DNA of 64,000 nucleotides from Halomonas alimentaria (GTDB lineage Bacteria > Pseudomonadota > Gammaproteobacteria > Pseudomonadales > Halomonadaceae), in the NCBI RefSeq assembly GCF_009902005.1, contig NZ_WUTT01000001.1, forward strand, positions 809,601 to 873,600. The letters run 5' to 3'. Numbering within the stretch: position 1 is the stretch's first letter; every line of letters begins with the position of its first letter. Positions 35,695 to 45,024 of the stretch are shown here, piece after piece. The notes under the pieces were generated by a model, which had not been told where the DNA came from, did not search any database, and saw only the letters and a program-made list of their open reading frames with translations. A program made the position numbers and the translations under genes.

Positions 35695-36282
35695 TTACTG
35701 GCTGGAAGTCTCGGCCTCGACTTCGGCTTCTGCGGAGACTTCCGCGGCCTCATCGCTGCCTGAGGCCATCTCCTTGGCGCTATCGACCAGCTCGCCGGCC
35801 TTCTCCTGGGCCGCCTCCACGGCGTCGGCGGTTACCTCGCGGGCGGAGTCCACGGCATCGGCGGTGGCGTCGCGGGCGGCATCCAGGGCGCTGGCGGTCT
35901 CTTCGGCGGCCTCGTCACCTGCGGCTTCGGCGCTCTCGGCCGCTTCGCTGGCTTCCTGGGCGGCTTCGTCGCCTGCCGCGTCCAGAGTCTCGCCCGCCTC
36001 ATCGACCGCCTGCTCGGTCTCGGCGGCCGCTTCGTCCAGGGCCTGTCCGGACTCTTCGGCGGCCTCATCCAGGGCCTCTTCGGTCTCGGCGGCGGCCTCG
36101 TCCAGGGCGTCTTCGGTCTCGGTAGCGGCCTCGTCCATTGCCTCGCCGGTCTCGTCGGCGGTCTGCTCGACCTCCTGCTCGGTGGTCTCTTCCTGCTGGG
36201 TGGCCTCATCACTGTCGGAGTCGCAGCCGACGAGCAGCAGTGAGCCGGCGAGTACCGCGGTAAAGATCAGGGAACGCTTCAT
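35695..36282 (-). CDS. LEA-like 11-mer-repeat lipoprotein
   Basis: A 195-residue predicted lipoprotein with lipobox LLVGC (C20). After an acidic linker the whole mature protein is built of 11-residue units such as DEAATETEDAL, DEAAAETEEAL, DEAAEESGQAL, DEAAAETEQAV, then DAARDATADAV, DSAREVTADAV and EAAQEKAGELV. The 11-mer period, Ala/Glu/Asp richness and lack of aromatic residues give an amphipathic, highly acidic helix like group 3 LEA or apolipoprotein repeats. This may protect the envelope under desiccation or salt stress. The ATG at 36282 has AAGGAGAC upstream; a longer in-frame start at 36330 would spoil the signal peptide. Confidence 0.8.
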   Translation of the reverse strand: MKRSLIFTAVLAGSLLLVGCDSDSDEATQQEETTEQEVEQTADETGEAMDEAATETEDALDEAAAETEEALDEAAEESGQALDEAAAETEQAVDEAGETLDAAGDEAAQEASEAAESAEAAGDEAAEETASALDAARDATADAVDSAREVTADAVEAAQEKAGELVDSAKEMASGSDEAAEVSAEAEVEAETSSQ

Positions 36283-36525
36283 TGTCTGTCTCCTTGGTGG
36301 CTTCCAGATGGGCTTCTCCTTGCTGCCCATTCACCACGACCTTAGCAGGCAATGGCGCATCTAGCATGCAAACGGCTGTCTTCCGACGGCGACAGTCTGG
36401 CCTGTGGGTGTGGCTGTCCGCCTGGTCAAGATGACGCTTGAGGACTGCGGCGCTAGAATGTCCGGCTTTCCTTCATGCACTCTTTCCCGCTTTCCGCATC
36501 AGAGGCAGTCGCCGAGGAGCAGGCC

Positions 36526-37029
36526 ATGCAGTCCGATACACAGGCGCCGAAGGTCGGCGTGATCATGGGATCCAAATCCGACTGGCCGGTGATGGAGCAT
36601 GCCGTGGCGATGCTCGAGCGCCTGGGCGTGCCGTACGAGACTCGGGTGGTCTCTGCCCATCGCACTCCGGACCTGCTGTTCGACTACGCCAAGGGGGCGG
36701 CCGAGCGCGGCCTTCAGGTGATCGTCGCCGGCGCCGGGGGAGCGGCTCACCTGCCGGGCATGGTGGCTTCCCAGACCGCGCTGCCGGTGCTCGGCGTGCC
36801 GGTGGAGTCCAAGGCGCTCAAGGGCCTGGATTCGCTGCTCTCCATCGTGCAGATGCCCGGCGGCATCGCGGTAGGGACGCTGGCCATCGGCAAGGCCGGC
36901 GCCACCAACGCCGGACTGCTTGCCGCCCAGATCGTCGGCCTGCAGGACGCGACCGTGAGAGCCGCGGTGGAGGCCTTCCGAGCCGAGCAGACACAGACGG
37001 TACTCGACAACCCCGACCCCCGGCCCTGA
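36526..37029 (+). CDS. purE: N5-carboxyaminoimidazole ribonucleotide mutase PurE
   Basis: A 167-residue class I PurE, which converts N5-CAIR to CAIR in purine synthesis. The family blocks are [32 protein letters not shown] and [20 protein letters not shown]; the catalytic His is in SAHRTP. The ATG at 36526 has GAGGAG upstream and starts just before the conserved [10 protein letters not shown]; an upstream in-frame start at 36475 is less likely. It is followed by purK after a short repetitive spacer, the common purEK order. Confidence 0.96.
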   Translation: MQSDTQAPKVGVIMGSKSDWPVMEHAVAMLERLGVPYETRVVSAHRTPDLLFDYAKGAAERGLQVIVAGAGGAAHLPGMVASQTALPVLGVPVESKALKGLDSLLSIVQMPGGIAVGTLAIGKAGATNAGLLAAQIVGLQDATVRAAVEAFRAEQTQTVLDNPDPRP

Positions 37030-37062
37030 TAGCCCCAGCCCTGATAGCCCCAGCCCTGATAG
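37026..37062. repeat. 15-base tandem repeat between purE and purK
   Basis: Two and a half copies of CTGATAGCCCCAGCC (37026, 37041 and a partial at 37056), beginning at the purE stop codon. Each copy carries TGATAG, so every frame ends here. It is probably a slippage product without function. Confidence 0.7.
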
Positions 37063-37084
37063 AGAGACGAGTGAGGAGAAGGTT

Positions 37085-38209
37085 ATGGAAAAAGTCATGA
37101 ATATCGGCGTCCTGGGGGCCGGCCAGCTCGGCCGCATGCTGGCCCTTGCCGGCTACCCTCTGGCCAACCGCTTCACCTTCCTCGACACCACCGGTCACCC
37201 CAGCGCCGGTATCGGTGACGTGATGATCGACACCGATCGCCGCCACCTCGAGGCCTTCCTCGACAAGGTCGACCTGGTGACCTACGAGTTCGAGCACCTT
37301 CCGGTATCCCTGGTCCAGGCGATCGAGGAGGTCAGGCCGGTCTATCCGTCGAGTGAGGCGATCCGCGTCTGCCAGAACCGCGCCGAGGAGAAGGCGCTGT
37401 TCGACCGCCTGGGCATCCCCACCCCGACCTATCGCCTGGTGGAACATGCCGACGAACTGGAGGCCGCCGCCCGAGAGCTGGGCTGCCCGGTGGTGGCCAA
37501 GTCGGTCACCGAGGGCTATGACGGCAAGGGTCAGGCGGTGCTCAGGGACCCCGCCGAGGCGGCCGAGGCCTGGCGCTCGATCAACCATCCGCAGCTGATC
37601 GTGGAGGCCTTCGTCGACTTCGTACGCGAGGTGTCGATCATCGCCGTGCGTGGCCGCGACGGCGAGGTGGCCTTCTACCCCATGGCCGAGAACCAGCACG
37701 TGGACGGCATCCTGCGCTACTCCGTCGCGCCCATGCCGGACCTGGCCGACAGCATCCAGCAGACCGCCGACGGCTATATCCGCGCGCTGCTCGACGAGCT
37801 CGACTACGTGGGGGTGCTGACCCTGGAGCTGTTCCAGTGTGCCGACGGCAGCCTGCTGGCCAACGAGATGGCGCCCCGGGTGCACAACTCCGGCCACTGG
37901 TCGATCGACGGTGCGGTGACTAGCCAGTTCGAGAACCACCTGCGTGCCATCCAGGGCTTGCCGCTCGGTGACACCGCGGCGCGCATGCCGACCTGCATGG
38001 TCAACGTGATCGGCCGCGAGGGCGACCCGGCGGCCATCCTGTCCCTGCCGGATGCCCACTTGCACCGCTACGACAAGAGCGAGCGCGCCGGGCGCAAGCT
38101 GGCCCACGTCAACCTGCTGGCGCCTACTCACGCCGAGCTGCTGGAGCGGGTACGGGCCTGCGCGGCGCTGCTGCCGGACGCCCCGGCACCGCGCTTCAGC
38201 TTCGAGTAG
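37085..38209 (+). CDS. purK: N5-carboxyaminoimidazole ribonucleotide synthetase PurK
   Basis: A 374-residue ATP-grasp enzyme making N5-CAIR from AIR, bicarbonate and ATP. The N-terminal fold is IGVLGAGQLGRMLALAGYPL; ATP-grasp blocks are PVVAKSVTEGYDGKGQAVL and LIVEAFVDFVREVSIIAVRG; the metal site is in FQCADGSLLANEMAPRVHNS and SGHWSIDGA. AGGAGAAGG precedes the ATG at 37085; an in-frame ATG at 37097 is an alternative. It follows purE by 55 bases and stops 6 bases before the prenyltransferase frame. Confidence 0.96.
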   Translation: MEKVMNIGVLGAGQLGRMLALAGYPLANRFTFLDTTGHPSAGIGDVMIDTDRRHLEAFLDKVDLVTYEFEHLPVSLVQAIEEVRPVYPSSEAIRVCQNRAEEKALFDRLGIPTPTYRLVEHADELEAAARELGCPVVAKSVTEGYDGKGQAVLRDPAEAAEAWRSINHPQLIVEAFVDFVREVSIIAVRGRDGEVAFYPMAENQHVDGILRYSVAPMPDLADSIQQTADGYIRALLDELDYVGVLTLELFQCADGSLLANEMAPRVHNSGHWSIDGAVTSQFENHLRAIQGLPLGDTAARMPTCMVNVIGREGDPAAILSLPDAHLHRYDKSERAGRKLAHVNLLAPTHAELLERVRACAALLPDAPAPRFSFE

Positions 38210-38215
38210 GGCGGA

Positions 38216-39118
38216 TTGGAGGGAGGCACCACCACGCCCGCCGTATGGCGGGCGAGCCGTCCGGGCTTCCTGGTGTTGGCGCCGCTCTGCGTGGTGCTGG
38301 GCCTGCTGCTGGCGGTGCGCCAGGGGGTGGCACCGGCAGCGCTTCAGGTGGCCCTGGTGCTGCTCGGCGGCCTGCTGGCCCACGCCGCGGTCAACCTGCT
38401 GAACGAGTACGAGGACTTCCGTTCCGGACTCGACGAGATGACCCTGCGTACGCCCTTCTCTGGCGGCAGTGGCGCCTTGCCCGAAGCTCCCGTGGCGGCG
38501 CCCGCGGTGCTGGCTGCCGGGCTCGCGGCACTGGCCGGGGTGGTGGCCATCGGCGGCTACTTCCTGTGGGCACGGGGCTGGCCGATGCTCGCCGTGGGAG
38601 TGCCAGGGCTTGCGCTGATCGTCGCCTATACGCGCTGGATCACCCGTTCCCCATGGCTTTGCCTGCTGGCGCCGGGGCTGGGTTTCGGCCCCCTGGTGAT
38701 CCTGGGCAGCCTGGTCGCGCTGGGCGGCTGGCCCGATGCGACGGCACTCATCGTCGCGGCAGTGGCAGGACTGCTGGTCAGCGAGCTGCTGCTGCTCAAC
38801 CAGTTTCCCGACTGTGAGGCGGATCGACGTGTCGGCCGGCGTCACCTGCCGATTCTGCTGGGGCGGCAACGTGCCGCTCGGCTGGTGGTGGTATTGCTGC
38901 TGGGCAGCCAGGCGCTGGTCGGCATTGGGGTGCTGCTCGGCGGGCTTCCCGTGGCAGCCGGACTGACCTGGCTGGTGCTACCCGGGGCGCTCTGGGTAGC
39001 CTGGCGCCTGCCCGCAGTGCTGGAGCAGCGCGCCCGGCTCGAGGCGCTGATGGGTCTTAATGTGGTGGTGCTGCTGGCCACGCTGGCGCTGCTGGCGGCC
39101 GGGTTCTGGCTCGGCTGA
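38216..39118 (+). CDS. UbiA/MenA-family prenyltransferase, non-ATG start
   Basis: A 300-residue membrane prenyltransferase. The two aspartate-rich substrate motifs are NEYEDFRSGLDE and NQFPDCEADRRVGRR, with the first helix preceded by VWRASRPGFLVLAP. The enzyme attaches a prenyl chain to an aromatic or quinone head group in the inner membrane; MenA-like or an accessory UbiA branch cannot be separated by eye. The frame is the same as purK, two codons past its TAG. Before the conserved WRASRP there is no ATG or GTG: the choices are TTG at 38216, or ACG at 38234, which is 7 bases after a strong GGAGGGAGG (38218-38226). The listed start is the TTG. Confidence 0.82.
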   Translation: MEGGTTTPAVWRASRPGFLVLAPLCVVLGLLLAVRQGVAPAALQVALVLLGGLLAHAAVNLLNEYEDFRSGLDEMTLRTPFSGGSGALPEAPVAAPAVLAAGLAALAGVVAIGGYFLWARGWPMLAVGVPGLALIVAYTRWITRSPWLCLLAPGLGFGPLVILGSLVALGGWPDATALIVAAVAGLLVSELLLLNQFPDCEADRRVGRRHLPILLGRQRAARLVVVLLLGSQALVGIGVLLGGLPVAAGLTWLVLPGALWVAWRLPAVLEQRARLEALMGLNVVVLLATLALLAAGFWLG

Positions 39119-39196
39119 GCCATGCCCGCGGTGGCGTCCGCTGAGTCCCGAAGGATCGCCACCACGCTTTTTCCTGACTGCCAAGGGGCCCTCCCC

Positions 39197-40420
39197 ATGA
39201 GCGATATGCTCTCTGCTCTGCCGTTGCACCTCAGCCCCGCCGCCACCGCCCTGGTGTTCCTGGGGTTGATTCTCTCCTCGAGCATCCTGGCCGATGCGGT
39301 GGCCAGTCGAACCCGGCTGCCGCGGATCTCGCTGCTGGTACTGGTCGGCCTGGGAGTGGCGGTGGTCCAGCAGCTGGTGCTGGGCCAGGCCGAGCCGGCG
39401 CCGCTGGATGGCCTGGGGGAGCCGCTGATCCAGCTGGCGCTGGTGATGGTGGCCTTCCTGCTGGGTGGCGAACTCACTGTCGAGCGACTGCGCAGCACTG
39501 GCCCGTTGATCCTGATTCTGTCGCTGTCGGTGATCGGCGTCGGGGCACTGCTGGTGGGGGGCGGTCTGGCGGCGTTGGGTTTCCCGCTGGCGGTGGCGGT
39601 GACGCTTGCTGCCATCTCGGTGGCCACCGACCCGGCGGCGGTCAGCGAGACGGTGCACGAGAGCGGCGACACCCGGCTGAGGGCGCGCCTGCTGCTGGGG
39701 ATCGTCGCCATCGACGATGGCTGGGGCATCCTCGCCTTCGGTCTGGCCATGGCGTTGCTCGGCTGGTGGCTCTCCGGGGATGGGCATACCGCCCTGGCCA
39801 TGGCCGGCTGGGAGCTGGGCGGGGCGCTGCTGCTGGGCATGGCGATCGGACTGCCGGCGGCCTGGCTCACCGGTCGGCTGCGACCCGGAGAGCCGACCCA
39901 GGTGGAGGCGCTGGCGCTGATCCTGTTGCTGGCCGGGCTCTCCAGCTGGCTCGAGGTCTCGGCGCTGCTGGCCGCCATGGTGGCCGGGGCGCTGGTCGCC
40001 AACCTGTCGCGCCACCACACCCGCTCGTTCAACGAGGTCGAGCATATCGAGTGGCCCTTCCTGGTGTTCTTCTTCGTGCTTTCGGGCGCCAGCGTCGACC
40101 TGCGCCATCTGGATGACGCCCTGTGGTTGACCCTGGCCTATATTGTGCTGCGCCTGGCGGGACGTTACCTGGGGGGCCTGCTGGGCGTGCGCCTGGCGCG
40201 CGTGCGACAGGCAGAGCTGCCGGGCAATATCGGCCTGGCGTTGACGCCCCAGGCGGGGGTGGCGATGGGCATGGCGCTGCTGGCCGCCGAGCGCTTCCCC
40301 GAGTACGGTCCGCTGCTGCTCTCCGCGGTGGTGGGCTCGACCCTGGTGTTCGAGATGCTGGGTCCGCTGCTGGTGCGGCGGGTGCTGGCTGAGCCGACAG
40401 GAGTCAAGGGGGATACCTGA
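39197..40420 (+). CDS. Cation/proton antiporter (CPA, PF00999 type)
   Basis: A 407-residue membrane protein with about twelve helices and the sodium/hydrogen-exchanger fold. The ion-binding region has AISVATDPAAVSETVHESGD and LLLGIVAIDDGWGILAFGLA, with the neighbouring aspartates of the transport site; FNEVEHIEWPFLVFFFVLSG is a further family block. It should exchange Na+ or K+ for protons across the inner membrane, suiting a salt-exposed organism. The ATG at 39197 is preceded by AAGGGGCC. There are 78 bases after the prenyltransferase, so a shared transcript is possible. Confidence 0.88.
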   Translation: MSDMLSALPLHLSPAATALVFLGLILSSSILADAVASRTRLPRISLLVLVGLGVAVVQQLVLGQAEPAPLDGLGEPLIQLALVMVAFLLGGELTVERLRSTGPLILILSLSVIGVGALLVGGGLAALGFPLAVAVTLAAISVATDPAAVSETVHESGDTRLRARLLLGIVAIDDGWGILAFGLAMALLGWWLSGDGHTALAMAGWELGGALLLGMAIGLPAAWLTGRLRPGEPTQVEALALILLLAGLSSWLEVSALLAAMVAGALVANLSRHHTRSFNEVEHIEWPFLVFFFVLSGASVDLRHLDDALWLTLAYIVLRLAGRYLGGLLGVRLARVRQAELPGNIGLALTPQAGVAMGMALLAAERFPEYGPLLLSAVVGSTLVFEMLGPLLVRRVLAEPTGVKGDT

Positions 40421-40425
40421 CGCAG

Positions 40426-40450
40426 CAGGCCGGCTCATGGAGCCGGCCTG
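40426..40450. terminator. Terminator-like hairpin between convergent genes
   Basis: An 11-bp stem CAGGCCGGCTC/GAGCCGGCCTG with an ATG loop, six bases after the antiporter stop. A second hairpin, AGGGCCGG/CCGGCCCT at 40466-40487, follows on the other side and lies just past the binding-protein stop at 40493. Neither has a clear T run. Confidence 0.55.
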
Positions 40451-40492
40451 CCGGGGACATCATGCAGGGCCGGGCTGCACCGGCCCTTGGGG

Positions 40493-41263
40493 TTACTCTT
40501 CGCCGAAGTACCGTGCGTGGATCTCGTCGTAGGTGCCATTGGCCTTGAGTTCGGCCAGGGCCTCGTTGAAGGTCTCGGCCAGCGCCTCGTCGCGCTTGCG
40601 GAAGGCGATGCCGAAGCCTTCGCCGAAGTACTCCTTGGGCTCGGTGATCATGTTGCCGACCACCTTGTAGTCGCCGGCGTCGCTGTCGAGCAGGGTGGAC
40701 TTGCCGATCGGGAAGTCGAGGAACACCGCGTCGAGGCGCCCCGAATCCATGTCCAGCACCATGTCGTCGGCGGTGGCATAGCGATTGACGTCGGCCACGT
40801 CGCCATACATGTCGGTGACATAGTTGTCCTGCAGAGTGCCGCGCTGCACGCCGACGGTCAGGCCCTCGAGGCTCTCCTCGGACGGGGTACCGATCTCGGC
40901 GTCGCCGGGAGCGAACCAGGCCGACGGCGGGGTGATGTAGGGCTCGGAGAACAGCACCTGTTCACGACGCTGCTCGTTGATGGTCATCGAGGACATGATG
41001 GCGTCGTACTTGCGCGCCATCAGGCCGGGGATGATGCCATCCCAGCCCTGCACGACCCACTCGCAGTCGATGCCGATCTCGGCACACAGGGCGTTGCCCA
41101 GGTCGATGTCGAAGCCGGTGAGCTCGCCGTCCGGTGTACGGTACTCCATGGGCTCGTAGGGTACGTCGACGCCGATACGGATGTCGCGCACGTCAGCGTT
41201 GGCCGTGCCGGCCACCAGGGCGGCACCGATGGCGCCGAGGCCTAGAATCTTGCGTAGTTGCAT
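40493..41263 (-). CDS. HisJ/ArgT-type periplasmic amino-acid binding protein
   Basis: A 256-residue exported SBP_bac_3 protein. The signal is MQLRKILGLGAIGAALVAGT ending NADV. Binding blocks match the basic-amino-acid group: GVDVPYEPMEYRTPDGELTG, FDIDLGNALCAEIG, GIIPGLMARKYDAIMSSMTI and QRREQVLFSEPYI. Likely ligands are arginine, lysine, ornithine or histidine; arginine is favoured by the astE gene just upstream of the operon. It is the last gene of a four-gene ABC operon, 137 bases after the permease gene, a gap that may hold a separate promoter. Confidence 0.93.
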   Translation of the reverse strand: MQLRKILGLGAIGAALVAGTANADVRDIRIGVDVPYEPMEYRTPDGELTGFDIDLGNALCAEIGIDCEWVVQGWDGIIPGLMARKYDAIMSSMTINEQRREQVLFSEPYITPPSAWFAPGDAEIGTPSEESLEGLTVGVQRGTLQDNYVTDMYGDVADVNRYATADDMVLDMDSGRLDAVFLDFPIGKSTLLDSDAGDYKVVGNMITEPKEYFGEGFGIAFRKRDEALAETFNEALAELKANGTYDEIHARYFGEE

Positions 41264-41400
41264 GGGGTAGTTTCCCGTGTTGTTGGTGGAATCACCTTGT
41301 GGGTGATGACAGGCCAACCATAGCGGATCACCGAGTGGGCCGGAAGGGGGGAACCGGCGTGGAAGTAAACGCCAGTTCCCAACGCGCGTTTGACGCTCGC

Positions 41401-42132
41401 TCAGCCCCCCGCCGGCTTGAGGTGGGCGAGCAGGCGACGCTCCAGCCAGCGGAAGAAGTAGAGGATGGCAAAGGTCAGGCAGAGGTAGATGGCCGCCACG
41501 AACAGGAAGGCGTCGAAGGGCGCGTAGAAGCGTGCATAGACGAAACGTGCCGCTCCGGTGAGGTCCATGATGGTGACCACGCTTGCTATGGCGCTGGCGT
41601 GGAGCATGAAGATCACCTCGTTGCCGTAGGCGGGCAGGGCGCGACGGAAGGCGCTGGGCAGCACGATCCGGCGCAGCATGAGGCGATCGGACATGCCGTA
41701 GGCGCGCGCCGCCTCGATCTCGCCGCGGGCCGTGGCCTTGATGGCGCCGCGGAAGATCTCGGTGGTGTAGGCCGCGGTGTTGAGGGTGAAGGCGATCAGC
41801 GCCGGTACGAAGGGCTTCTCGAGGATCACCCACAGCCAGGTGTCCTGGATGCCCTCGACGAACACCACCCCGTAGTAGATCAGGTAGAGCTGCACCAGCA
41901 GTGGCGTGCCGCGGAACACGTAGCAGTAGAGGAAGATCGGCAGGCTGATCCAGCGATGCCGTGAGCCGCGGCCGATGGCCAGCGGCACCGCCGCCACCAG
42001 GCCGATCACCAGCGACAGGAACACCAGCTGCACGGTGGTCACCAGCCCCTCGCCGTAGTAACCGAGGGTCTGCAAGGTGAAGATGCTGTTGTCGGCGAGC
42101 AGGGCCTCGAGCCGGCTTGTCAGGGCTTCCAT
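41401..42132 (-). CDS. ABC amino-acid permease (HisM/ArtM-like)
   Basis: A 243-residue five-helix permease of the polar amino-acid family. The EAA loop is EIEAARAYGMSDRLMLRRIV followed by LPSAFRRALPAYGNEVIFML; FRGTPLLVQLYLIYYGVVF is the N-terminal family block. Its ATG at 42132 shares bases with the stop of the preceding permease (TGATG), so the two permeases are translationally coupled and form a heterodimer. Confidence 0.93.
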   Translation of the reverse strand: MEALTSRLEALLADNSIFTLQTLGYYGEGLVTTVQLVFLSLVIGLVAAVPLAIGRGSRHRWISLPIFLYCYVFRGTPLLVQLYLIYYGVVFVEGIQDTWLWVILEKPFVPALIAFTLNTAAYTTEIFRGAIKATARGEIEAARAYGMSDRLMLRRIVLPSAFRRALPAYGNEVIFMLHASAIASVVTIMDLTGAARFVYARFYAPFDAFLFVAAIYLCLTFAILYFFRWLERRLLAHLKPAGG

Positions 42133-42836
42133 CACTTGACCTCCCCGAAGCCGACGTCATAGCGCTTCTGCAGGCGGGCGAAGGCCCACTCGGAGACGCT
42201 GGCGATCAGCAGGTAGACCGCCGCGACGATGATCATGAAGGTGAAGGGTTCGCGAGTCGCCTTGGAGGCCTCGGCGGCCACCCGCACCATGTCGGAGAGG
42301 CCGATCACCGAGACCAGGGCGGTGGTCTTGAGCAGCACCATCCAGTTGTTGGAGAGCCCGGGGATGGCGTGGCGCATCATCTGCGGGAAGCGGATGCGTC
42401 GGAACACCAGCCAGGGGCCCATGCCGTAGGCACGGCCGGCTTCGATCTGCCCGCTGTCCACGGCCAGGAAGGCGCCGCGGAAGGTCTCGCCCATGTAGGC
42501 GCCGAAGATCAGGCCGATGGTGATCACCCCCGCCACGAACTCGTTGACGTTGATGAAGATATCCCAGCCGAAGCGCGCGTAGAGCTGGTCGGTGATCGCG
42601 TTGATGCCGATCTGGCCACCGAAGAACAGCAGCATCATCAGCACCAGGTCGGGCACGCCGCGGATGATGGTGGTGTAGAGGGTGCCGATGGCGTGGGCCG
42701 TCCGGCTGCGTGACATCTTGGCGCTGGCGGTGATCAGGCCCAGCAGGATGGCCAGCACCAGCGACAGCACCGCCAGTTCGACGGTGATCAGCGCGCCTTC
42801 GGCGAGACGCGGGCCGTAGCCGTGAAGATCGATCAT
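42132..42836 (-). CDS. ABC amino-acid permease (HisQ/ArtQ-like)
   Basis: A 234-residue permease. Family blocks are RGVPDLVLMMLLFFGGQIGI, MGETFRGAFLAVDSGQIEAG and AYGMGPWLVFRRIRFPQMMR. GVPDLVLM in place of GTPLLVQ is the HisQ-type form. It follows the ATPase gene by 22 bases. Confidence 0.93.
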   Translation of the reverse strand: MIDLHGYGPRLAEGALITVELAVLSLVLAILLGLITASAKMSRSRTAHAIGTLYTTIIRGVPDLVLMMLLFFGGQIGINAITDQLYARFGWDIFINVNEFVAGVITIGLIFGAYMGETFRGAFLAVDSGQIEAGRAYGMGPWLVFRRIRFPQMMRHAIPGLSNNWMVLLKTTALVSVIGLSDMVRVAAEASKATREPFTFMIIVAAVYLLIASVSEWAFARLQKRYDVGFGEVK

Positions 42837-42858
42837 GGGACTCTCCTCGTGGGCCGGC

Positions 42859-43629
<771 letters not shown>

Positions 43630-43794
43630 GGGTCGGGCTCCGGGTCAGGCGTGTCGCACTGTGGGTCGGCAGGGGGGTGTCGGCCGGCCGTGACACGGGT
43701 CGGCTACGGATCGGCAAGGGGGCAAGATTCTACCTCCAGTTTATCGTTGTTATAAGACTTTCCGGCCATCCGATGGCCCGGCAAGGCCGGTCGG

Positions 43795-44820
43795 TCAATC
43801 GGGCGGCGGGACCGACCTGGCCAGCAGCGCCGCCCGCGCGCCGAGCTCCACCGCGGCATTGGGGAAGACCACCGACAGCGGCGTATCGCCGACGCGGGTC
43901 TCGCCCCGCTCGCCATCCTCGGCGAGCAGGGTGCCGGGGGCAAACTCGGTAAAGTTGGGGGTGTCGTCGGCGAAGGCCAGTCGGAAGGCCTCGCTGTGGC
44001 GTATCAGTTCGTGTTCGACGCGGAAGAACCGCATGCGGTCAGGCGCTTCTCGCGGTGGGGCTTGGCCCGTCAGCAGCGCCGCCAGCAGGCTTGCCATGGG
44101 CGCCAGGGGGGCCAGGTCGTTGTGGCCGAAGGGCAGGGCGTGGCCCAGTTCCAGGGTGAAGGCCTGGGCGCCATGGTAGTGCTTGCTGTAATGGGAGAAG
44201 GTCCAGCTGTGGCAGTGCTGATGCAGTACCGCCTGGATACCCGCTCCGGCCAGCCAGTGCCACTGCTCGGCGGTGGTGCGCACGCTGTCGCTGAACGGTT
44301 CCACCGCGAAGCGCGGGTAGCGGCTGCCGCGGATGGCGGTATGCAGGTCGTAATGCAGGGGCGAGCGGTCGGCATGATGGGCGAAGAAGGCATCGACTGC
44401 GGCCATCAGCTCCCGGGCCCGCTCCGGCTCCATGCCTGTCCTGTCCAGATCACGCCTAAACAGCCGGTTGAGGTTGGTTTCGATGAAGCGGGTGCCTTGT
44501 CGGGTCGCCTGCGGACTGCCGAGGAGCACCAGCACGGGGGCACCGAGCCTAAGCTCACCTGCCGCCAGGCGCTTGAGCAGGGCGTCCAGCAGCTCCATGG
44601 GCGCCGTCTCGTTGCCATGGATGCCCACCGAGAAGATGCAGGCATGGGCGTCGGTGGCAGGACTTTCTGGCACGAGCTCAAGCAATCCCTCACCCCGTGG
44701 CACGGCGCTTCCCCCGGGTAGCGTGAAGGGCGGGATGGGCTCGCCATCCAGGCAGCGCCGGAGCCAGCTCGCCAGTGGCTCGTGAGTTGCCTGCGGAGCA
44801 GGGGGGCGCGATGGGCTCAT
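43795..44820 (-). CDS. astE: Succinylglutamate desuccinylase AstE
   Basis: A 341-residue zinc-dependent enzyme of the AstE/aspartoacylase family, the last step of arginine breakdown by the succinyltransferase route (N-succinylglutamate to succinate and glutamate). Zinc residues are H68 and E71 in GIHGNETAP and H160 in HYDLHTAIRGSRYPRFAV; the catalytic Glu is in FTLELGHALPFGHND. The ATG at 44820 has AGGATC upstream, and an upstream start at 44880 would add a non-conserved leader. astA-D are not adjacent in this window. It precedes the basic-amino-acid importer on the same strand. Confidence 0.93.
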   Translation of the reverse strand: MSPSRPPAPQATHEPLASWLRRCLDGEPIPPFTLPGGSAVPRGEGLLELVPESPATDAHACIFSVGIHGNETAPMELLDALLKRLAAGELRLGAPVLVLLGSPQATRQGTRFIETNLNRLFRRDLDRTGMEPERARELMAAVDAFFAHHADRSPLHYDLHTAIRGSRYPRFAVEPFSDSVRTTAEQWHWLAGAGIQAVLHQHCHSWTFSHYSKHYHGAQAFTLELGHALPFGHNDLAPLAPMASLLAALLTGQAPPREAPDRMRFFRVEHELIRHSEAFRLAFADDTPNFTEFAPGTLLAEDGERGETRVGDTPLSVVFPNAAVELGARAALLARSVPPPD

Positions 44821-45024
44821 GGGCAGGATCCTGGGCAGCGGGGATACGCTTACCTTCCTCCAGCCGGTACTGCCGGGCAAGGGGGGCGTCGATGGCGTGA
44901 AAGTGATGGTGCGAGGGTGAAAGTCGCCGCCCGAGGGACCTTTGGCCTATGGGGAGGAGGCGCTGCATGGCGCTATGCTGGGTGCCGCTCACCCGTACGC
45001 CACCCACGCCCCAAGGAGCCCGCC

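Noticed and set aside
33586..38869. Two 683-codon minus-strand frames opposite the TRAP permease (33586-35637) and purEK (36818-38869)
   Set aside because: Both are His/Gln/Gly-rich shadows of conserved genes on the plus strand.
37085..39118. A purK-prenyltransferase fusion gene
   Set aside because: The two share a frame but are separated by TAG at 38207-38209, and a strong ribosome site lies after it.
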